From Enterobacteriaceae bacterium 89 (GTDB taxonomy: Bacteria; Pseudomonadota; Gammaproteobacteria; Enterobacterales; Enterobacteriaceae), in contig RQJH01000002.1 in assembly GCA_014156375.1 (NCBI GenBank), positions 1 to 62,330 of the forward strand: a DNA stretch of 62,330 nt, read 5' to 3'. The notes under the pieces were generated by a model that was not told the DNA's origin, searched no databases, and saw only the letters and a list, made by a program, of their open reading frames with translations. Positions 48,584-58,914 of the stretch are shown piece after piece (position 1 is the first letter of the stretch; every line of letters begins with the position of its first letter). A program made the position numbers and the translations under genes.

Positions 48584-48784
48584 GGGATCCCCTTTATTCA
48601 GATAAACCCGGCCAACTTAGTCGGGTAATTATTTGTTTCAGCAGGAGGAATTGCAAACGACTTGTGACAAAAAGTTGACGGGAACACGGAATGCGTTTCC
48701 GAAAGTCCTCAGAAGGAAACTATTTGATTCCCGGCGCTTTTTGCACAACACTGCCAGTAACAACACAATAACGCAGAGATCAGT

Positions 48785-49510
48785 ATGTCTTCCACCCGAC
48801 CACGCCAGCAGCGCGGCGCGTTTCCGCCCGGCACTCAACACTACGGACGTTCATTATTAGGCGCGCCGCTGATTTGGTTCCCGGCCCCGCTGGCGGACCA
48901 TAACAGCGGGCTGATCATTGCCGGCACGCACGGCGATGAGAACTCCTCTATCGTCACCCTCTCCTGCGCTTTGCGCACGCTGGCACCGGATCTGCGTCGC
49001 CATCACGTGGTGCTGACCGTTAACCCGGACGGCTGCCAACTGGGGCTGCGCGCCAATGCGAACGGCGTGGATCTGAACCGGAATTTCCCGGCGGCGAACT
49101 GGAAAGCCGGAGAGACGGTCTATCGCTGGAACAGCTCTGCAGAAAGCCGCGATGTGGTGTTGCTGACGGGAGAAAAACCGGGATCAGAACCTGAGACAGA
49201 AGCGCTGTGTCAGCTGATCCACAAAATTCATCCGGCGTGGGTGGTTTCCTTTCACGACCCGCTGGCCTGTATCGAAGATCCACAACAAACCAGGCTGGGC
49301 AAGTGGCTGGCCAATGCATTTGAGTTGCCGCTGGTCACCAGTGTCGGCTACGCAACCCCGGGTTCCTTCGGCAGCTGGTGTGCCGATATCGGCCTGCATT
49401 GCATTACCGCCGAATTCCCGCCAATTTCTTCCGACGAGGCCAGCGAGAAGTACCTCGCCGCAATGACGGGGCTTCTGCACTGGCATCCCGAATCTTTAGC
49501 ACCTCGTTAG
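48785..49510 (+). CDS. mpaA: MpaA, gamma-D-Glu-meso-Dap amidase
   Basis: MpaA is a 241-residue M14-like zinc carboxypeptidase that cuts murein tripeptide to L-Ala-D-Glu and meso-Dap in the cytoplasm. The zinc ligands are H49 and E52 (GTHGDEN) and H157 (SFHDP); GVDLNRNFP and ITAEFP are also typical. It is divergent from mppA. Confidence 0.95.
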   Translation: MSSTRPRQQRGAFPPGTQHYGRSLLGAPLIWFPAPLADHNSGLIIAGTHGDENSSIVTLSCALRTLAPDLRRHHVVLTVNPDGCQLGLRANANGVDLNRNFPAANWKAGETVYRWNSSAESRDVVLLTGEKPGSEPETEALCQLIHKIHPAWVVSFHDPLACIEDPQQTRLGKWLANAFELPLVTSVGYATPGSFGSWCADIGLHCITAEFPPISSDEASEKYLAAMTGLLHWHPESLAPR

Positions 49511-49517
49511 TCAGAAT

Positions 49518-49589
49518 CGCCCAGCGGCGCTACGCTTGCGTGGACCTACATAAACCGTAGGTCCGGTAAGCGCCAGCGCCACCGGGCAT
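49518..49589. repeat. REP-type repeat pair between mpaA and ycjG
   Basis: CGCCCAGCGGCGCTACGC faces GCGCCAGCGCCACCGGGCA, with GGACCTAC...GTAGGTCC between convergent genes. Confidence 0.8.
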
Positions 49590-49598
49590 TTTTCCGGT

Positions 49599-50564
49599 TT
49601 ACAAATAAAGCGTTCCGGTGCCAAAACGTAAAGCAGGTTCAGAATCAGCGGCAAGCCAGGTTGGGCCATCGAGATCGGCAAAGCGCACCTGTACGGTAAG
49701 CGGCAGCGCGGAGCGAATCGCCCTTGACGTACACAGCATACAGCCGAGCATCAGCGCAAAGCCCTGGGTTTTGGCCTCTTCTGCCAGCGCCAGCGCTTCC
49801 GTCAGCCCGCCCGTTTTATCAAGCTTGATGTTGATCATCTCATAGCGCCCGGTAAGCCATTTAAGGCTTTCGCGGGTGTGGCAGCTTTCATCCGCACAAA
49901 TCGGCAGCGGGTGAATGAAGTTCGCCAGCGCCTCGTCTTCGCTGGCTGGCAGCGGCTGCTCCAGCATCGCGACGTTAAGATCGGCCAACAGCTGGCATCT
50001 TGCGGCCAGACCCTCGCTTTTCCAGGATTCGTTGGCATCAACAATCAGCGTGGCTTCGGGAACGGCGGCGCGAATTGCCACCATGCGTTCGCTGATCAGG
50101 TGATCGTCGAGCTTCACTTTCAGCAGGCGCGCACCTTTGTCCCACAGCGCTTTCGCGCTGTTAGCCATCTGATCCGGCGTGCCGATGACTACGGTCTGCG
50201 CCGTGGTGACATTGGCAGGTAAAGTGACACCTGTCAGCTCCACGACGGATTTGCCCGCTTTGCGCGCTTCGAGATCCCACAGCGCACAGTCCACGGCGTT
50301 ACGCGCCGCACCTGGTGGAAGGAGTTGCTGAATGGCCTCAAGATCGGCACCAGATTCCAGCTTTTCGCCGACGCTGGCGATCTGCGCCATCACCGACTCG
50401 ATGCTTTCACCGTAGCGTGGATAAGGCGTGCATTCTCCGACCCCTTTAATGCCATCTTCTTCAATTTCAACCACTACGACCTTCGCTTCGCTGCGGGTTC
50501 CACGGGCGATAACGAACGGCGTATGCAGCGGCCAGGCTTCCTCGTACACTCTAAGACTTCTCAT
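49599..50564 (-). CDS. ycjG: YcjG, L-Ala-D/L-Glu epimerase
   Basis: The 321-residue enolase-superfamily enzyme epimerises L-Ala-D-Glu from MpaA to L-Ala-L-Glu, which peptidases can cut. The catalytic lysine is in LLKVKLDD, metal ligands in VDANESW, MLEQPLP and CADESCH, and the second lysine in [10 protein letters not shown]. It is divergent from tpx. Confidence 0.94.
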   Translation of the reverse strand: MRSLRVYEEAWPLHTPFVIARGTRSEAKVVVVEIEEDGIKGVGECTPYPRYGESIESVMAQIASVGEKLESGADLEAIQQLLPPGAARNAVDCALWDLEARKAGKSVVELTGVTLPANVTTAQTVVIGTPDQMANSAKALWDKGARLLKVKLDDHLISERMVAIRAAVPEATLIVDANESWKSEGLAARCQLLADLNVAMLEQPLPASEDEALANFIHPLPICADESCHTRESLKWLTGRYEMINIKLDKTGGLTEALALAEEAKTQGFALMLGCMLCTSRAIRSALPLTVQVRFADLDGPTWLAADSEPALRFGTGTLYL

Positions 50565-50598
50565 TCCTTGCCTCTCGATTTTCCAGCACTAAAAGGAT

Positions 50599-50628
50599 TT
50601 GCCGTGTTAACTGTTGTTGTCATACACT
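50599..50628 (+). promoter_or_regulatory. Likely tpx promoter
   Basis: TTGCCG and TACACT are separated by 18 bases, about 40 bases before the tpx start. Confidence 0.45.
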
Positions 50629-50665
50629 AGCCGCGACGTTAACTATATGTAAACAGGAAGATATC

Positions 50666-51172
50666 ATGTCACAAACTGTGCATTTCCAGGGCAACCCCGT
50701 TTCCGTTAAGGGCACCATTCCGCAGGCGGGCGCCAAAGCTCCAGCATTCACTCTGGTGGCTAAGGATCTCTCCGACGTCGCACTGAGCCAGTTCGCTGGT
50801 AAACGTAAAGTGCTGAACATTTTCCCAAGCATTGATACCGGCGTGTGCGCTGCATCCGTGCGTAAATTCAACCAGCTGGCCACTGAAATGGACAACACCG
50901 TTGTGCTGTGCATCTCTGCTGACCTGCCTTTCGCTCAGTCCCGCTTCTGCGGCGCTGAAGGCCTGAGCAACGTGATCACTCTGTCCACCCTGCGTGCGCC
51001 AGAATTCCTGCAGCAGTATGGCGTTGGCATTGCCGAAGGCGCGCTGAAAGGCCTGTCTGCTCGTGCCGTCGTCGTGATCGATGAAAACGACAAAGTGGTC
51101 TTCAGCGAGCTGGTGAACGAAATCACCACCGAGCCAGACTACACTGCCGCTCTGGATGCGCTGAAAGCGTAA
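50666..51172 (+). CDS. tpx: Tpx, lipid-hydroperoxide thiol peroxidase
   Basis: Tpx is a 168-residue atypical 2-Cys peroxiredoxin. The peroxidatic C61 (DTGVCAAS) and resolving C95 (SRFCGAE) are present, with a third cysteine at 82 as in E. coli. It reduces alkyl and lipid hydroperoxides using thioredoxin. An AGGAAG site precedes the ATG. Confidence 0.97.
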   Translation: MSQTVHFQGNPVSVKGTIPQAGAKAPAFTLVAKDLSDVALSQFAGKRKVLNIFPSIDTGVCAASVRKFNQLATEMDNTVVLCISADLPFAQSRFCGAEGLSNVITLSTLRAPEFLQQYGVGIAEGALKGLSARAVVVIDENDKVVFSELVNEITTEPDYTAALDALKA

Positions 51173-51181
51173 TTCCGCAGT

Positions 51182-51199
51182 CCTGGCCTTCGGGCCAGG
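51182..51199. terminator. Bidirectional terminator between tpx and the AbrB-family gene
   Basis: CCTGGCC-TTCG-GGCCAGG, a 7-base stem with a stable TTCG loop. Confidence 0.75.
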
Positions 51200-51200
51200 G

Positions 51201-52265
51201 CTATCTCTCTTCTACCGCTTCCGCTCTCACCGCATGCCGTGAAATAAACCGCGCAATCGCTGGTCCCGTCAGCAAAATACTGAACAATCTCAGCGTCTGC
51301 ATCGCCATAATGAACGACATATCCGCACGGCTTCCGGCCGCGATGATCGCCACCGTATCCAGCCCGCCGGGACTGGTGGCTAAATAAGCCGTCAGCATAT
51401 CCAGCCCTAATACATGCGTCAGCGCCAGAGCCATCAGGGCGCAAAGCAGCATCATCGCGAAAATCGCCGCCAGCATTTGTGGCAGCGTTTTCAACGCCAG
51501 CACGAATATAGCCCGATTGAACTCCAGCCCGACGCTCCAGCCAATCGCCATATAGGCCAGCGCCAGCAGCCACTCCGGCAGCTCCACGCTGAGCGTACCG
51601 CTGGTGTGCAGCGCCGCCCCCACCAGCATCGGCAAAAACATCGTTCCCGAAGGAAAACGTGAGATCCTGCCGAGCCAGCCGGTGACAGCAATCATCAGCA
51701 CGGTCAGCAGCAGCGAGACCGACAACGGCGGAAACCAGACGATCTCCTGGCTCAGCGCCTGGGCCTCATCGCCCAGCGAAAAACGCACCACCATCACCGC
51801 CGCTCCGGCGACGAACAGCACCCGCAGATACTGCATAAACGCCACCAGCCGCACGTCGGCTCCGTAATCCCGCGCCATTGCCACCATTGCGGAAGCGCCG
51901 CCAGGTGACGTTCCCCATGCGCCGGTTACGCCGGGCAGCGCGCTGTAGCGCACCAGCATCCAGCCCGAAAATGCGCTGGCTCCAAGGGTTGAAAACAGGA
52001 TGAGCAGGACAATCGGCCAGTTGCCGAACAGCACCGGGAAAATAGCGGGAGAAAGCGTACCGGCGATCATGCAGCCAATCACGGCCTGAGCGGCAAGGAA
52101 GAAAAAGCGCGGGATGTGAAGCGGTGAACCGCAGAGGCTAAGCGTAATGCCGCCAATCAGCGGGCCGAGCAGCAGCGCGGCGGGGATATGAAACCAGAGC
52201 AATACAGCGGAGACCGCTGCCGAAATCAGCAGCAGTATTATCCAGTGCAGCCAGGCCTTACTCAT
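51201..52265 (-). CDS. AbrB-family inner-membrane protein
   Basis: The 354-residue protein has about ten membrane helices arranged as two repeats, with SPGGASAM near 130 and SPGGLDT near 310, the mark of the bacterial AbrB/putative ammonia-monooxygenase-regulator membrane family. The E. coli member has a weak link to aidB regulation; transport function is suspected but unproven. Its ATG overlaps the tyrR stop by eight bases, so it is co-translated with tyrR. Many enteric genomes, including E. coli K-12, lack a gene at this spot. Confidence 0.85.
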   Translation of the reverse strand: MSKAWLHWIILLLISAAVSAVLLWFHIPAALLLGPLIGGITLSLCGSPLHIPRFFFLAAQAVIGCMIAGTLSPAIFPVLFGNWPIVLLILFSTLGASAFSGWMLVRYSALPGVTGAWGTSPGGASAMVAMARDYGADVRLVAFMQYLRVLFVAGAAVMVVRFSLGDEAQALSQEIVWFPPLSVSLLLTVLMIAVTGWLGRISRFPSGTMFLPMLVGAALHTSGTLSVELPEWLLALAYMAIGWSVGLEFNRAIFVLALKTLPQMLAAIFAMMLLCALMALALTHVLGLDMLTAYLATSPGGLDTVAIIAAGSRADMSFIMAMQTLRLFSILLTGPAIARFISRHAVRAEAVEER

Positions 52266-53799
52266 CACCCTTCTTCTGGCTAAGGCCGTACTCACGCAGC
52301 TTGTTGGCAATGGCGGTATGCGAGACGCCAAGCCGTTTTGCCAGCTTACGCGTGCTCGGGAAGCTGCGATAAAGCTGGGTCAGCACCGAGCGCTCGAAGC
52401 GGCTGGTGATTTCGTCGAGCGAGCCTTCCATCGCATCTTCGCCAACGGCCACCGTGGCGGTATCGAAATCTGGCAACAGGATGTCCTGTGGACGCAGTTC
52501 GTAACCGTCCAACTGAGTCAGCGCACGGTAGATAGCGTTTTTCAGCTGGCGCACGTTGCCCGGCCAGCCGTAGCGCGTCAGGACGGTGTTCAAATCAGAA
52601 GCCAGCTTCGGACGGGCAATGCCCTGCTCGTCGGCGAAGCGCGCCACAAACAGTTCGGTCAGCGGCATGATGTCCTGCGGACGATCGCGCAGCGGCGGTA
52701 AATTGAGGGTCAGCACGTTCAGGCGATAGTAGAGATCTTCGCGGAACACGCCTTTCTGCACCAGCTCAACCAGATTCTTCTGCGTCGCGCAGATCACGCG
52801 CACGTCCACGTGCACTTCATGATCTTCACCCACACGGCGGAACGTACCGTCGTTGAGGAAACGCAGCAGCTTGGCCTGCATGCCTCGTGACATTTCACCG
52901 ATTTCGTCCAGCAGCACCGAGCCGCCGTTGGCCTGCTCGAAGAAGCCTTTTTTGCCCTGCAGCGCGTCGCCGAACAGCTCGCTTTCAACGGCATCTTCCG
53001 GAATAGAAGCACAGTTCAGCGCCAGATACGGCTTTTGCGCACGCGGGCTGGCAAGGTGACAGGCGCTGGCCAGCAGATCTTTGCCGGTCCCGGTATCGCC
53101 GGTGATCAGCAAAGGCGCGGTCAACAGCGCGAGTTTGCGCGCCTGCTCCACCACATGACGCATTTTCGGGCTGGCGGCGATGATCTGACTGAATGCGCTG
53201 ACATCCTGACTGGTCATGTTTTGCAGCTGGCGGCCCATTCTCAGCGTGGAACGCAGCATCACCACCGCGCCCATCAGCACGCGAGTGGCATTTTCCCCTT
53301 CCAGGGTGACCGGGGTGATTTCCAGCAGGAAGTTTTGCCCGTTAATCGCCACGTGTTCGGCGTGCGATTCCACCGGCGAGGACTCCAGCCAGCGCTGGAA
53401 GTTAAACCCACCGATCAGCTGCGAGGCATGGTGACTGCGCAGTTTTTCCTGCGACTGAGCAAACAGCTGGCTGCTGGCCGGGTTCGCCAGCTCCACTTTG
53501 CCTTTGGTATCCAGCGACAGCACGGGCTCCGGCATCGCTTCCAGCAGCGCGCTCAGCGCCAGGTGTTCACGTTCGGACGGCATCCACGGCACGGTGCGCA
53601 CGTCGGTCACGCCCGAAATACGGCGGATTTCTGCCATCAGGGTGCTGAAACTGGTGAATTCCAGTTCCGCAAAATTGAGATAAATTCGGCCAATGGGGTC
53701 GATATCGATACCGCGCAGGTCAATGCCGCGCAGCACCAGCAGATCGAGCAACTCACGGGTCAGACCAAGACGGTCCTCACAAAAGACTTCAAGACGCAT
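52258..53799 (-). CDS. tyrR: TyrR, aromatic amino-acid regulator
   Basis: TyrR controls synthesis and uptake of aromatic amino acids. The 513 residues equal the E. coli length: an ACT domain (about 1-75), a PAS domain (about 80-190), an AAA+ domain with Walker A GDTGTGKD and GEMSRGMQAKLL, and a C-terminal helix-turn-helix (TRKLAKRLGVSHTAIANKL). Tyrosine and ATP drive hexamer formation. A near-perfect TyrR box lies upstream, indicating autorepression. Confidence 0.96.
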   Translation of the reverse strand: MRLEVFCEDRLGLTRELLDLLVLRGIDLRGIDIDPIGRIYLNFAELEFTSFSTLMAEIRRISGVTDVRTVPWMPSEREHLALSALLEAMPEPVLSLDTKGKVELANPASSQLFAQSQEKLRSHHASQLIGGFNFQRWLESSPVESHAEHVAINGQNFLLEITPVTLEGENATRVLMGAVVMLRSTLRMGRQLQNMTSQDVSAFSQIIAASPKMRHVVEQARKLALLTAPLLITGDTGTGKDLLASACHLASPRAQKPYLALNCASIPEDAVESELFGDALQGKKGFFEQANGGSVLLDEIGEMSRGMQAKLLRFLNDGTFRRVGEDHEVHVDVRVICATQKNLVELVQKGVFREDLYYRLNVLTLNLPPLRDRPQDIMPLTELFVARFADEQGIARPKLASDLNTVLTRYGWPGNVRQLKNAIYRALTQLDGYELRPQDILLPDFDTATVAVGEDAMEGSLDEITSRFERSVLTQLYRSFPSTRKLAKRLGVSHTAIANKLREYGLSQKKGDE

Positions 53800-53866
53800 G
53801 GGAATTAACCCTCATAGCCAGTAACGTCTGGATGATAAGACAGTTCTCAACCTACGGGAAGATGGC

Positions 53867-53884
53867 TGTCAACAAATATTGACA
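53867..53884. promoter_or_regulatory. TyrR box upstream of tyrR
   Basis: TGTCAA-CAAATA-TTGACA is a perfect palindrome fitting the TyrR consensus TGTAAA-N6-TTTACA, about 70 bases before tyrR. Confidence 0.75.
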
Positions 53885-54250
53885 GTATGACGGAAAATCA
53901 GACGCTTTGCCGTAAAGTTGTGCGATTGGATCGCTCGTTCTTGTTTGAAGCTTTAACTTTAAGCGGTAATCCCGGATTGTTGACCCTTTTTGTGCCCTTC
54001 CCTCTGCCATGAACACCGGCGATGCAATCCATCGGGCAGACCGCCTTTTATGATTTAAAAATGGGCTCGTTTATTCATTGATTGGTTATATGTAAATATT
54101 TAATTCATATATTCCATTTATAAGTGTTAATTTTATTTTGGTACTGAAACTAAAAATTAGCCGGCTTTTTATATTTATTTTATTTCTAAACCGAGTATTC
54201 TTGCAAAGTTGTAAATATGATGAATCACTTCTTTTGCAAAGGATGCGAAA
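53885..54250. other. AT-rich region upstream of vgrG
   Basis: Base composition changes sharply from about 54040 to T/A-rich DNA. No gene is seen. It is probably the promoter of the secretion island and an H-NS silencing target (inference). Confidence 0.5.
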
Positions 54251-56791
54251 ATGAGTAACGGTTCAAATTTCTACAATTTAAAAGATATAACTTCCAGTGA
54301 TAGTATTAACAAGTATCTGCTAACTATTAAATACCAGGATCAGTTAACTGATTTAGATGTTGAATCGATAAATGGCATGGAAAGTTTAAGTAAACCATAC
54401 AATTACACCATTACATTCACATCAAAAATCAAAGATATCCCCCGCAAATCCATTCTTAATTTACCCGCTTGTTTGCAAATCAGAGCACCAAACCATAGCT
54501 GGAGTAAATATATTCCAGAGGAAAGCAAGTGGATCAAGGAAAGACAGATTGAAGGTGTCGTTACTTCATTTTCCCTGATTCGTTCATCTCGTGATGAATC
54601 GCTCTACGAAATCATTTTAGAGCACAAGCTGGCATTGCTGGCCCGAAGACGGCGATCCGCTATCTATTTACGTGAAAGTGTCCCTGATTTGGTCACAAAG
54701 ATTTTAAAGCAGCACAGATTTCAGGGGTATGAAATCGATTTTGATATTCTCAAGCATCGCTTTCCTGACAGAGAAATGATTGTCCAGTGGGGAGAGTCAG
54801 ATCTCCAGTTCATCAGCCGATTACTTTCTGAAGTCGGGATCTGGTACAGGATAGAAAATCACAAAGATAATCCTGACATCATGGTGATTATCTTTAGCGA
54901 CTCACAAAGCCGGTATCTCTTTGACCACAAGATTTTACACGCCTCTCATGCGGGGCTGACCAGTAAAGACTACTCGATAGATAAGCTTGTCCCTCGTCAT
55001 AATGTGGTTTCTGCTGGTGTACAGGCGAAGAATTTTGATTACAGGCTCGCTAACTCTCTCCCTCTGAATGCCAGCGCAGATATCAGCAGAGGGGACGATA
55101 CAACTTACGGCAATGATTATCGTTATGCCGATATTCATCACGAACCCGGTTCACAATACGGCGCAGATCAGCCAGGGGAATCAAGCTGGTTCTATGCAAA
55201 ACTCCATCACGAAATCCTTCTCAACAATCAATCGATACTGACGGGTGTCACAACAAGCCCTCTGGTTATTCCGGGCATGGTTCTGGAGATTGACGGCGCT
55301 ATTCCTGAAGCTTACCAATCCGGTTTTGTGGTCACTGCAATGGTCGTCACAGGTAAACGTGACAGCGCACTCCAGTCTGAATTACTCGGCATTCCCTACA
55401 GCGAAACGCTTTGCTATCGACCGCAGCCAGTACCCCGGCCCCGCATTGCCGGAACAGTACCCGCGATCGTTTCATCAACACAGATTAACGACCTCTACAG
55501 CCATATCGATGCACAGGGCCGATACTGGGTAAAGTTTGATTTTGATCTGGATGAGCAGGAAAAAGGCTATGAAAGTATGCCTGTACGACTTGCGCGAATC
55601 TATGCAGGTGATACCTACGGGCATCACTTCCCGCTGATAGAGGGAACGGAGGTGGCGATAGCTTTTGAAGGGGGTGATCCGGAACGTCCCTACATCGCTC
55701 ATGCCCTTCATCATGCCCGTAACCCTGATTTGGTGAATAACCAGAACAATACGCGCAACGTTATCCGTACAGCAGGCCTCAACAAACTGAGGATGGAAGA
55801 CAAGCGAGGACAGGAACACGTCAAGCTGAGTACGGAGTACGTCAAGACGCAGCTCAATATGGGCCATCTTGTTGATTCTAAGGGTACGCAGCGCGGCGAA
55901 GGTGCAGAACTCCGCACAGACGACCGGGCGACGGTTCGCGCCGCTAAAGGGATTATGCTCACCACAGAGCCGCAGCCGAAAGCCCAGGGCAAGCAGCTCG
56001 ATATGAGCGCCGTTGTCCAGCAGCTCCAGAGCGCACTAACCATCGCAACGTCATTACAACAGAGCGCACTCACCGCGCAGGCATTCAACGTGGACACCGG
56101 GCCGCAGCAGCAGCTTAATACCGCGCTGACCCAGCTCGAACAGCCGGGGCTGGTGGCTTATGCAGATCGGGGTGTTGCCATCCTGACTCCTGAAACGATT
56201 TCAGTTTCTTCAGGCAGTGATATTGCGATAAACGCCTCAAACAACGGCAGCCTTAGCGTGATGAAAAAATTGTCGCTGGCGGTCGGGCAAGGCTTGTCTC
56301 TTTTCTCCAGGGCTATCGGTATCAAAATCATAGCCGCCAAAGATGATATTACGATGCAGGCCCAGCGTGGCGAAATCGGCCTCTTATCAGATAAGGATTT
56401 TCACATTCAGAGTATGAATGGCAACGTCACGGTAAGCGCCAAAAAGAACATTCAGCTAATGTGTGGCGGCGGTGGTATCCGTATCAATGAAGACGGCTCA
56501 ATCAAAATATTCTCTCCTGGCAAAATCCAGCTTAAAGGCGTGGATATGGAATGGACAGGCCCGGAATCCGTGAAAGACAAAATTCCGGTATTCAAAGAAG
56601 ACCAATTTCACAGGCGCATTAAATTACGTGGTCCGGGAAGTGCTGACGATGGTCTGCCTAATACGAAATTCAAACTGACAAAATCATCAGGGGAAGTGAT
56701 TGAGGGTGTGACGGATGATAAAGGGTTAACCCCTTTGCTCGATCTCACTGAAATGGATGATATGAAAATGGAGATTTTGCACGATGAGTAA
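54251..56791 (+). CDS. VgrG, type VI secretion spike with C-terminal adaptor-like extension
   Basis: The 846-residue protein has gp27-like (about 20-360) and gp5-like OB regions (WVKFDFDLDEQ, GGDPERPYIAHALHH), a DUF2345 segment and beta-helix (about 500-760), then a final stretch of about 58 residues (LPNTKFKLTKSSGEVIEG, DDKGLTPLL) that resembles a transthyretin-like adaptor. Such extensions bind a cognate lipase effector. The stop overlaps the lipase gene by eight bases. An AAAGGA site precedes the ATG. Confidence 0.93.
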   Translation: MSNGSNFYNLKDITSSDSINKYLLTIKYQDQLTDLDVESINGMESLSKPYNYTITFTSKIKDIPRKSILNLPACLQIRAPNHSWSKYIPEESKWIKERQIEGVVTSFSLIRSSRDESLYEIILEHKLALLARRRRSAIYLRESVPDLVTKILKQHRFQGYEIDFDILKHRFPDREMIVQWGESDLQFISRLLSEVGIWYRIENHKDNPDIMVIIFSDSQSRYLFDHKILHASHAGLTSKDYSIDKLVPRHNVVSAGVQAKNFDYRLANSLPLNASADISRGDDTTYGNDYRYADIHHEPGSQYGADQPGESSWFYAKLHHEILLNNQSILTGVTTSPLVIPGMVLEIDGAIPEAYQSGFVVTAMVVTGKRDSALQSELLGIPYSETLCYRPQPVPRPRIAGTVPAIVSSTQINDLYSHIDAQGRYWVKFDFDLDEQEKGYESMPVRLARIYAGDTYGHHFPLIEGTEVAIAFEGGDPERPYIAHALHHARNPDLVNNQNNTRNVIRTAGLNKLRMEDKRGQEHVKLSTEYVKTQLNMGHLVDSKGTQRGEGAELRTDDRATVRAAKGIMLTTEPQPKAQGKQLDMSAVVQQLQSALTIATSLQQSALTAQAFNVDTGPQQQLNTALTQLEQPGLVAYADRGVAILTPETISVSSGSDIAINASNNGSLSVMKKLSLAVGQGLSLFSRAIGIKIIAAKDDITMQAQRGEIGLLSDKDFHIQSMNGNVTVSAKKNIQLMCGGGGIRINEDGSIKIFSPGKIQLKGVDMEWTGPESVKDKIPVFKEDQFHRRIKLRGPGSADDGLPNTKFKLTKSSGEVIEGVTDDKGLTPLLDLTEMDDMKMEILHDE

Positions 56792-58904
56792 TAGCCCATT
56801 TAACGAGCGTACCGTTGCCAGAAATGTACAGGGTGTCCCCAAAACAACGGGTGCAGGCATGGAAACGCACGAGGTTATCATTAAGCCGCCAATGCCGTGT
56901 ATTGTGATACTGGTACATGGTGTTAATGATGTTGGCGAAGCCTACCAGACGCAGGAAGCAGGCATTATTGCAGGGCTTAACGAACGTATGAGCCGTGATG
57001 ATATGTATCCGCATACCTGGCATCAGTACAAAATGGATAACGGTGACGGCGAACAGATGCGTCCTGAGAATCCCGGTCGTAGCCCGGTTATCCCTTTCTA
57101 CTGGGGATATAAGCCCGTAGAACACTTAGAATTTGTTGCTGACCAGAGCCGTTACAAAGCTGACCTGGCTCGCCTCAAAGATGACGCTGATCTACCTTAT
57201 AATGCTTATCAGGAGAATAACCCCAAAAAAATGGCTTCTTTTGGTAATGATGGGAAAAGTAAACTTAAATTCAGTAATGATAATTTCGGCAATGTATTGG
57301 ATGACAATTTTGCCAAATGTGGCGGTACATTTGCAAATGCGACCACAAACATCCCTGATATGTTAGGGCCGGGAGCTGATGGCTTAACCTACACTTTTGC
57401 AAAAATATTAAAGAATCATGTGACAGATGGAGATTATACTCACGTACTTTATGATAACCCTCATCGCATCTATCAATTTTTTGCCGCGCAGCGCCTGGCT
57501 GATTTAATACTAACAATTCGACGAAATAAAGCGACAGAGAAAGACGTCATTAATATTGTCGCCCATTCTCAGGGTACAATTGTGACAATGCTGGCGAATA
57601 TGCTGGTAAAACAGCAAGGAAATGATCCCGTAAATTGCGTTATTTTGAATAACTCCCCTTATGCGCTTGAATGTACACTAGCTGAAAAAACTCAACCAGG
57701 CCATCATCAAACAGATAACGCGCGACAGCAGACATTTAAAAATTTCTGTAAATTAATGAGAACTGGTTATGAGGATGGTAAGTGTTACCATACTGATGAA
57801 GATATCAAAAAAATGAATCAGTCTTTGAATCTGCCAGGTAAAAACAAATGGAAGGAAAACCCCTTATACGCCAGAAATAATTTCGGTAAGGTTTATAACT
57901 ATTTCACTCCTAATGACGGCACTGTTTCATTAGTTAATGTTCAGGGTATGGGATGGAGGGGGATTCCGGAGACTATTGCTGGTGGCATGATAAATTTAAG
58001 ACAGCGTGTTTTTTTTGAGGATTTTACAACCGGGGATAATGCTTCACCTTTTAATTTCTCAAAACCTGAATACGTGAAAGGGCAATTTGAATATGACCCA
58101 CTGGATAATGCCACCTATAAGTTTAGTGATGTGGTCATTAACGGGGAGCAACTACCATCCCCCTTCAAATTTACGCTACAAGGTGCTGATAATAAAAATG
58201 CCAAATATACAGGTGAAATAGATCCTGATTCTCCCGACCAAACGATTTCATATTCAGCCAAAGCCAGTAAAATTTCTCGAACGGTTATTGAAAGGAAAGA
58301 TCTCAATTGGTTAGGATACAATAAGCTTGTAATTGGTCACTCATTAACAAAAGAAGAACTTGCCATCTATGACCATGAGTATTTGAAAGAGGAATTAAAA
58401 ACTGGCGGAAAATATTTGAGAGGTGTAGTCAAAGGGACTAACAATGCGAACAAATATGTTGAGCTTGTCAGGCTAAAATCTCGTAATGAGTTAGAAAAGG
58501 AATGGCAAAAAAACGATCCTGTTGGATTTAGCCAACATTCATCTATCGTTACAAATAAGGATGTAGCTGAAAAAGCAGTCGCATTTGACTTAGCCATTGG
58601 ACAATGTAAATCCTTTGATTATCGCTATGGGAAATTCTGGATGGAATTAGTATCCAGAGCTGATTGGCGTAATCCACGGAATAAAAATGTAGATGCAATC
58701 CATTATTATAAAACAGGGTTATTAAATCATGAAAACACGAAGGTCTTTATGAATAAACCCAACCATATTTTACCCACAGGTGAGTTTGGCGTGGTCAACG
58801 AATACAATAACCCTACGTCAATACGCCCAGCCCAGCGCAACGAAATCCACAATAAAGAAATTGCAAATCCTCAATGGGATATGCCTAAGACAATTAATGT
58901 ATAG
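56784..58904 (+). CDS. Tle3-like type VI lipase effector
   Basis: The 706-residue protein has an alpha/beta-hydrolase core: oxyanion motif VHGVND (H45, G46), nucleophile S262 in VAHSQGT (a GxSxG variant with His first), and candidate acid D378 in NDGTVSLVN. The long C-terminal part fits the DUF3274/Tle3 phospholipase group. No signal peptide is present, so delivery by the overlapping VgrG is expected. The catalytic histidine is not assigned. Codon use is AT-rich, unlike the backbone. Confidence 0.8.
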   Translation: MSNSPFNERTVARNVQGVPKTTGAGMETHEVIIKPPMPCIVILVHGVNDVGEAYQTQEAGIIAGLNERMSRDDMYPHTWHQYKMDNGDGEQMRPENPGRSPVIPFYWGYKPVEHLEFVADQSRYKADLARLKDDADLPYNAYQENNPKKMASFGNDGKSKLKFSNDNFGNVLDDNFAKCGGTFANATTNIPDMLGPGADGLTYTFAKILKNHVTDGDYTHVLYDNPHRIYQFFAAQRLADLILTIRRNKATEKDVINIVAHSQGTIVTMLANMLVKQQGNDPVNCVILNNSPYALECTLAEKTQPGHHQTDNARQQTFKNFCKLMRTGYEDGKCYHTDEDIKKMNQSLNLPGKNKWKENPLYARNNFGKVYNYFTPNDGTVSLVNVQGMGWRGIPETIAGGMINLRQRVFFEDFTTGDNASPFNFSKPEYVKGQFEYDPLDNATYKFSDVVINGEQLPSPFKFTLQGADNKNAKYTGEIDPDSPDQTISYSAKASKISRTVIERKDLNWLGYNKLVIGHSLTKEELAIYDHEYLKEELKTGGKYLRGVVKGTNNANKYVELVRLKSRNELEKEWQKNDPVGFSQHSSIVTNKDVAEKAVAFDLAIGQCKSFDYRYGKFWMELVSRADWRNPRNKNVDAIHYYKTGLLNHENTKVFMNKPNHILPTGEFGVVNEYNNPTSIRPAQRNEIHNKEIANPQWDMPKTINV

Positions 58905-58914
58905 GGGAGTTATT

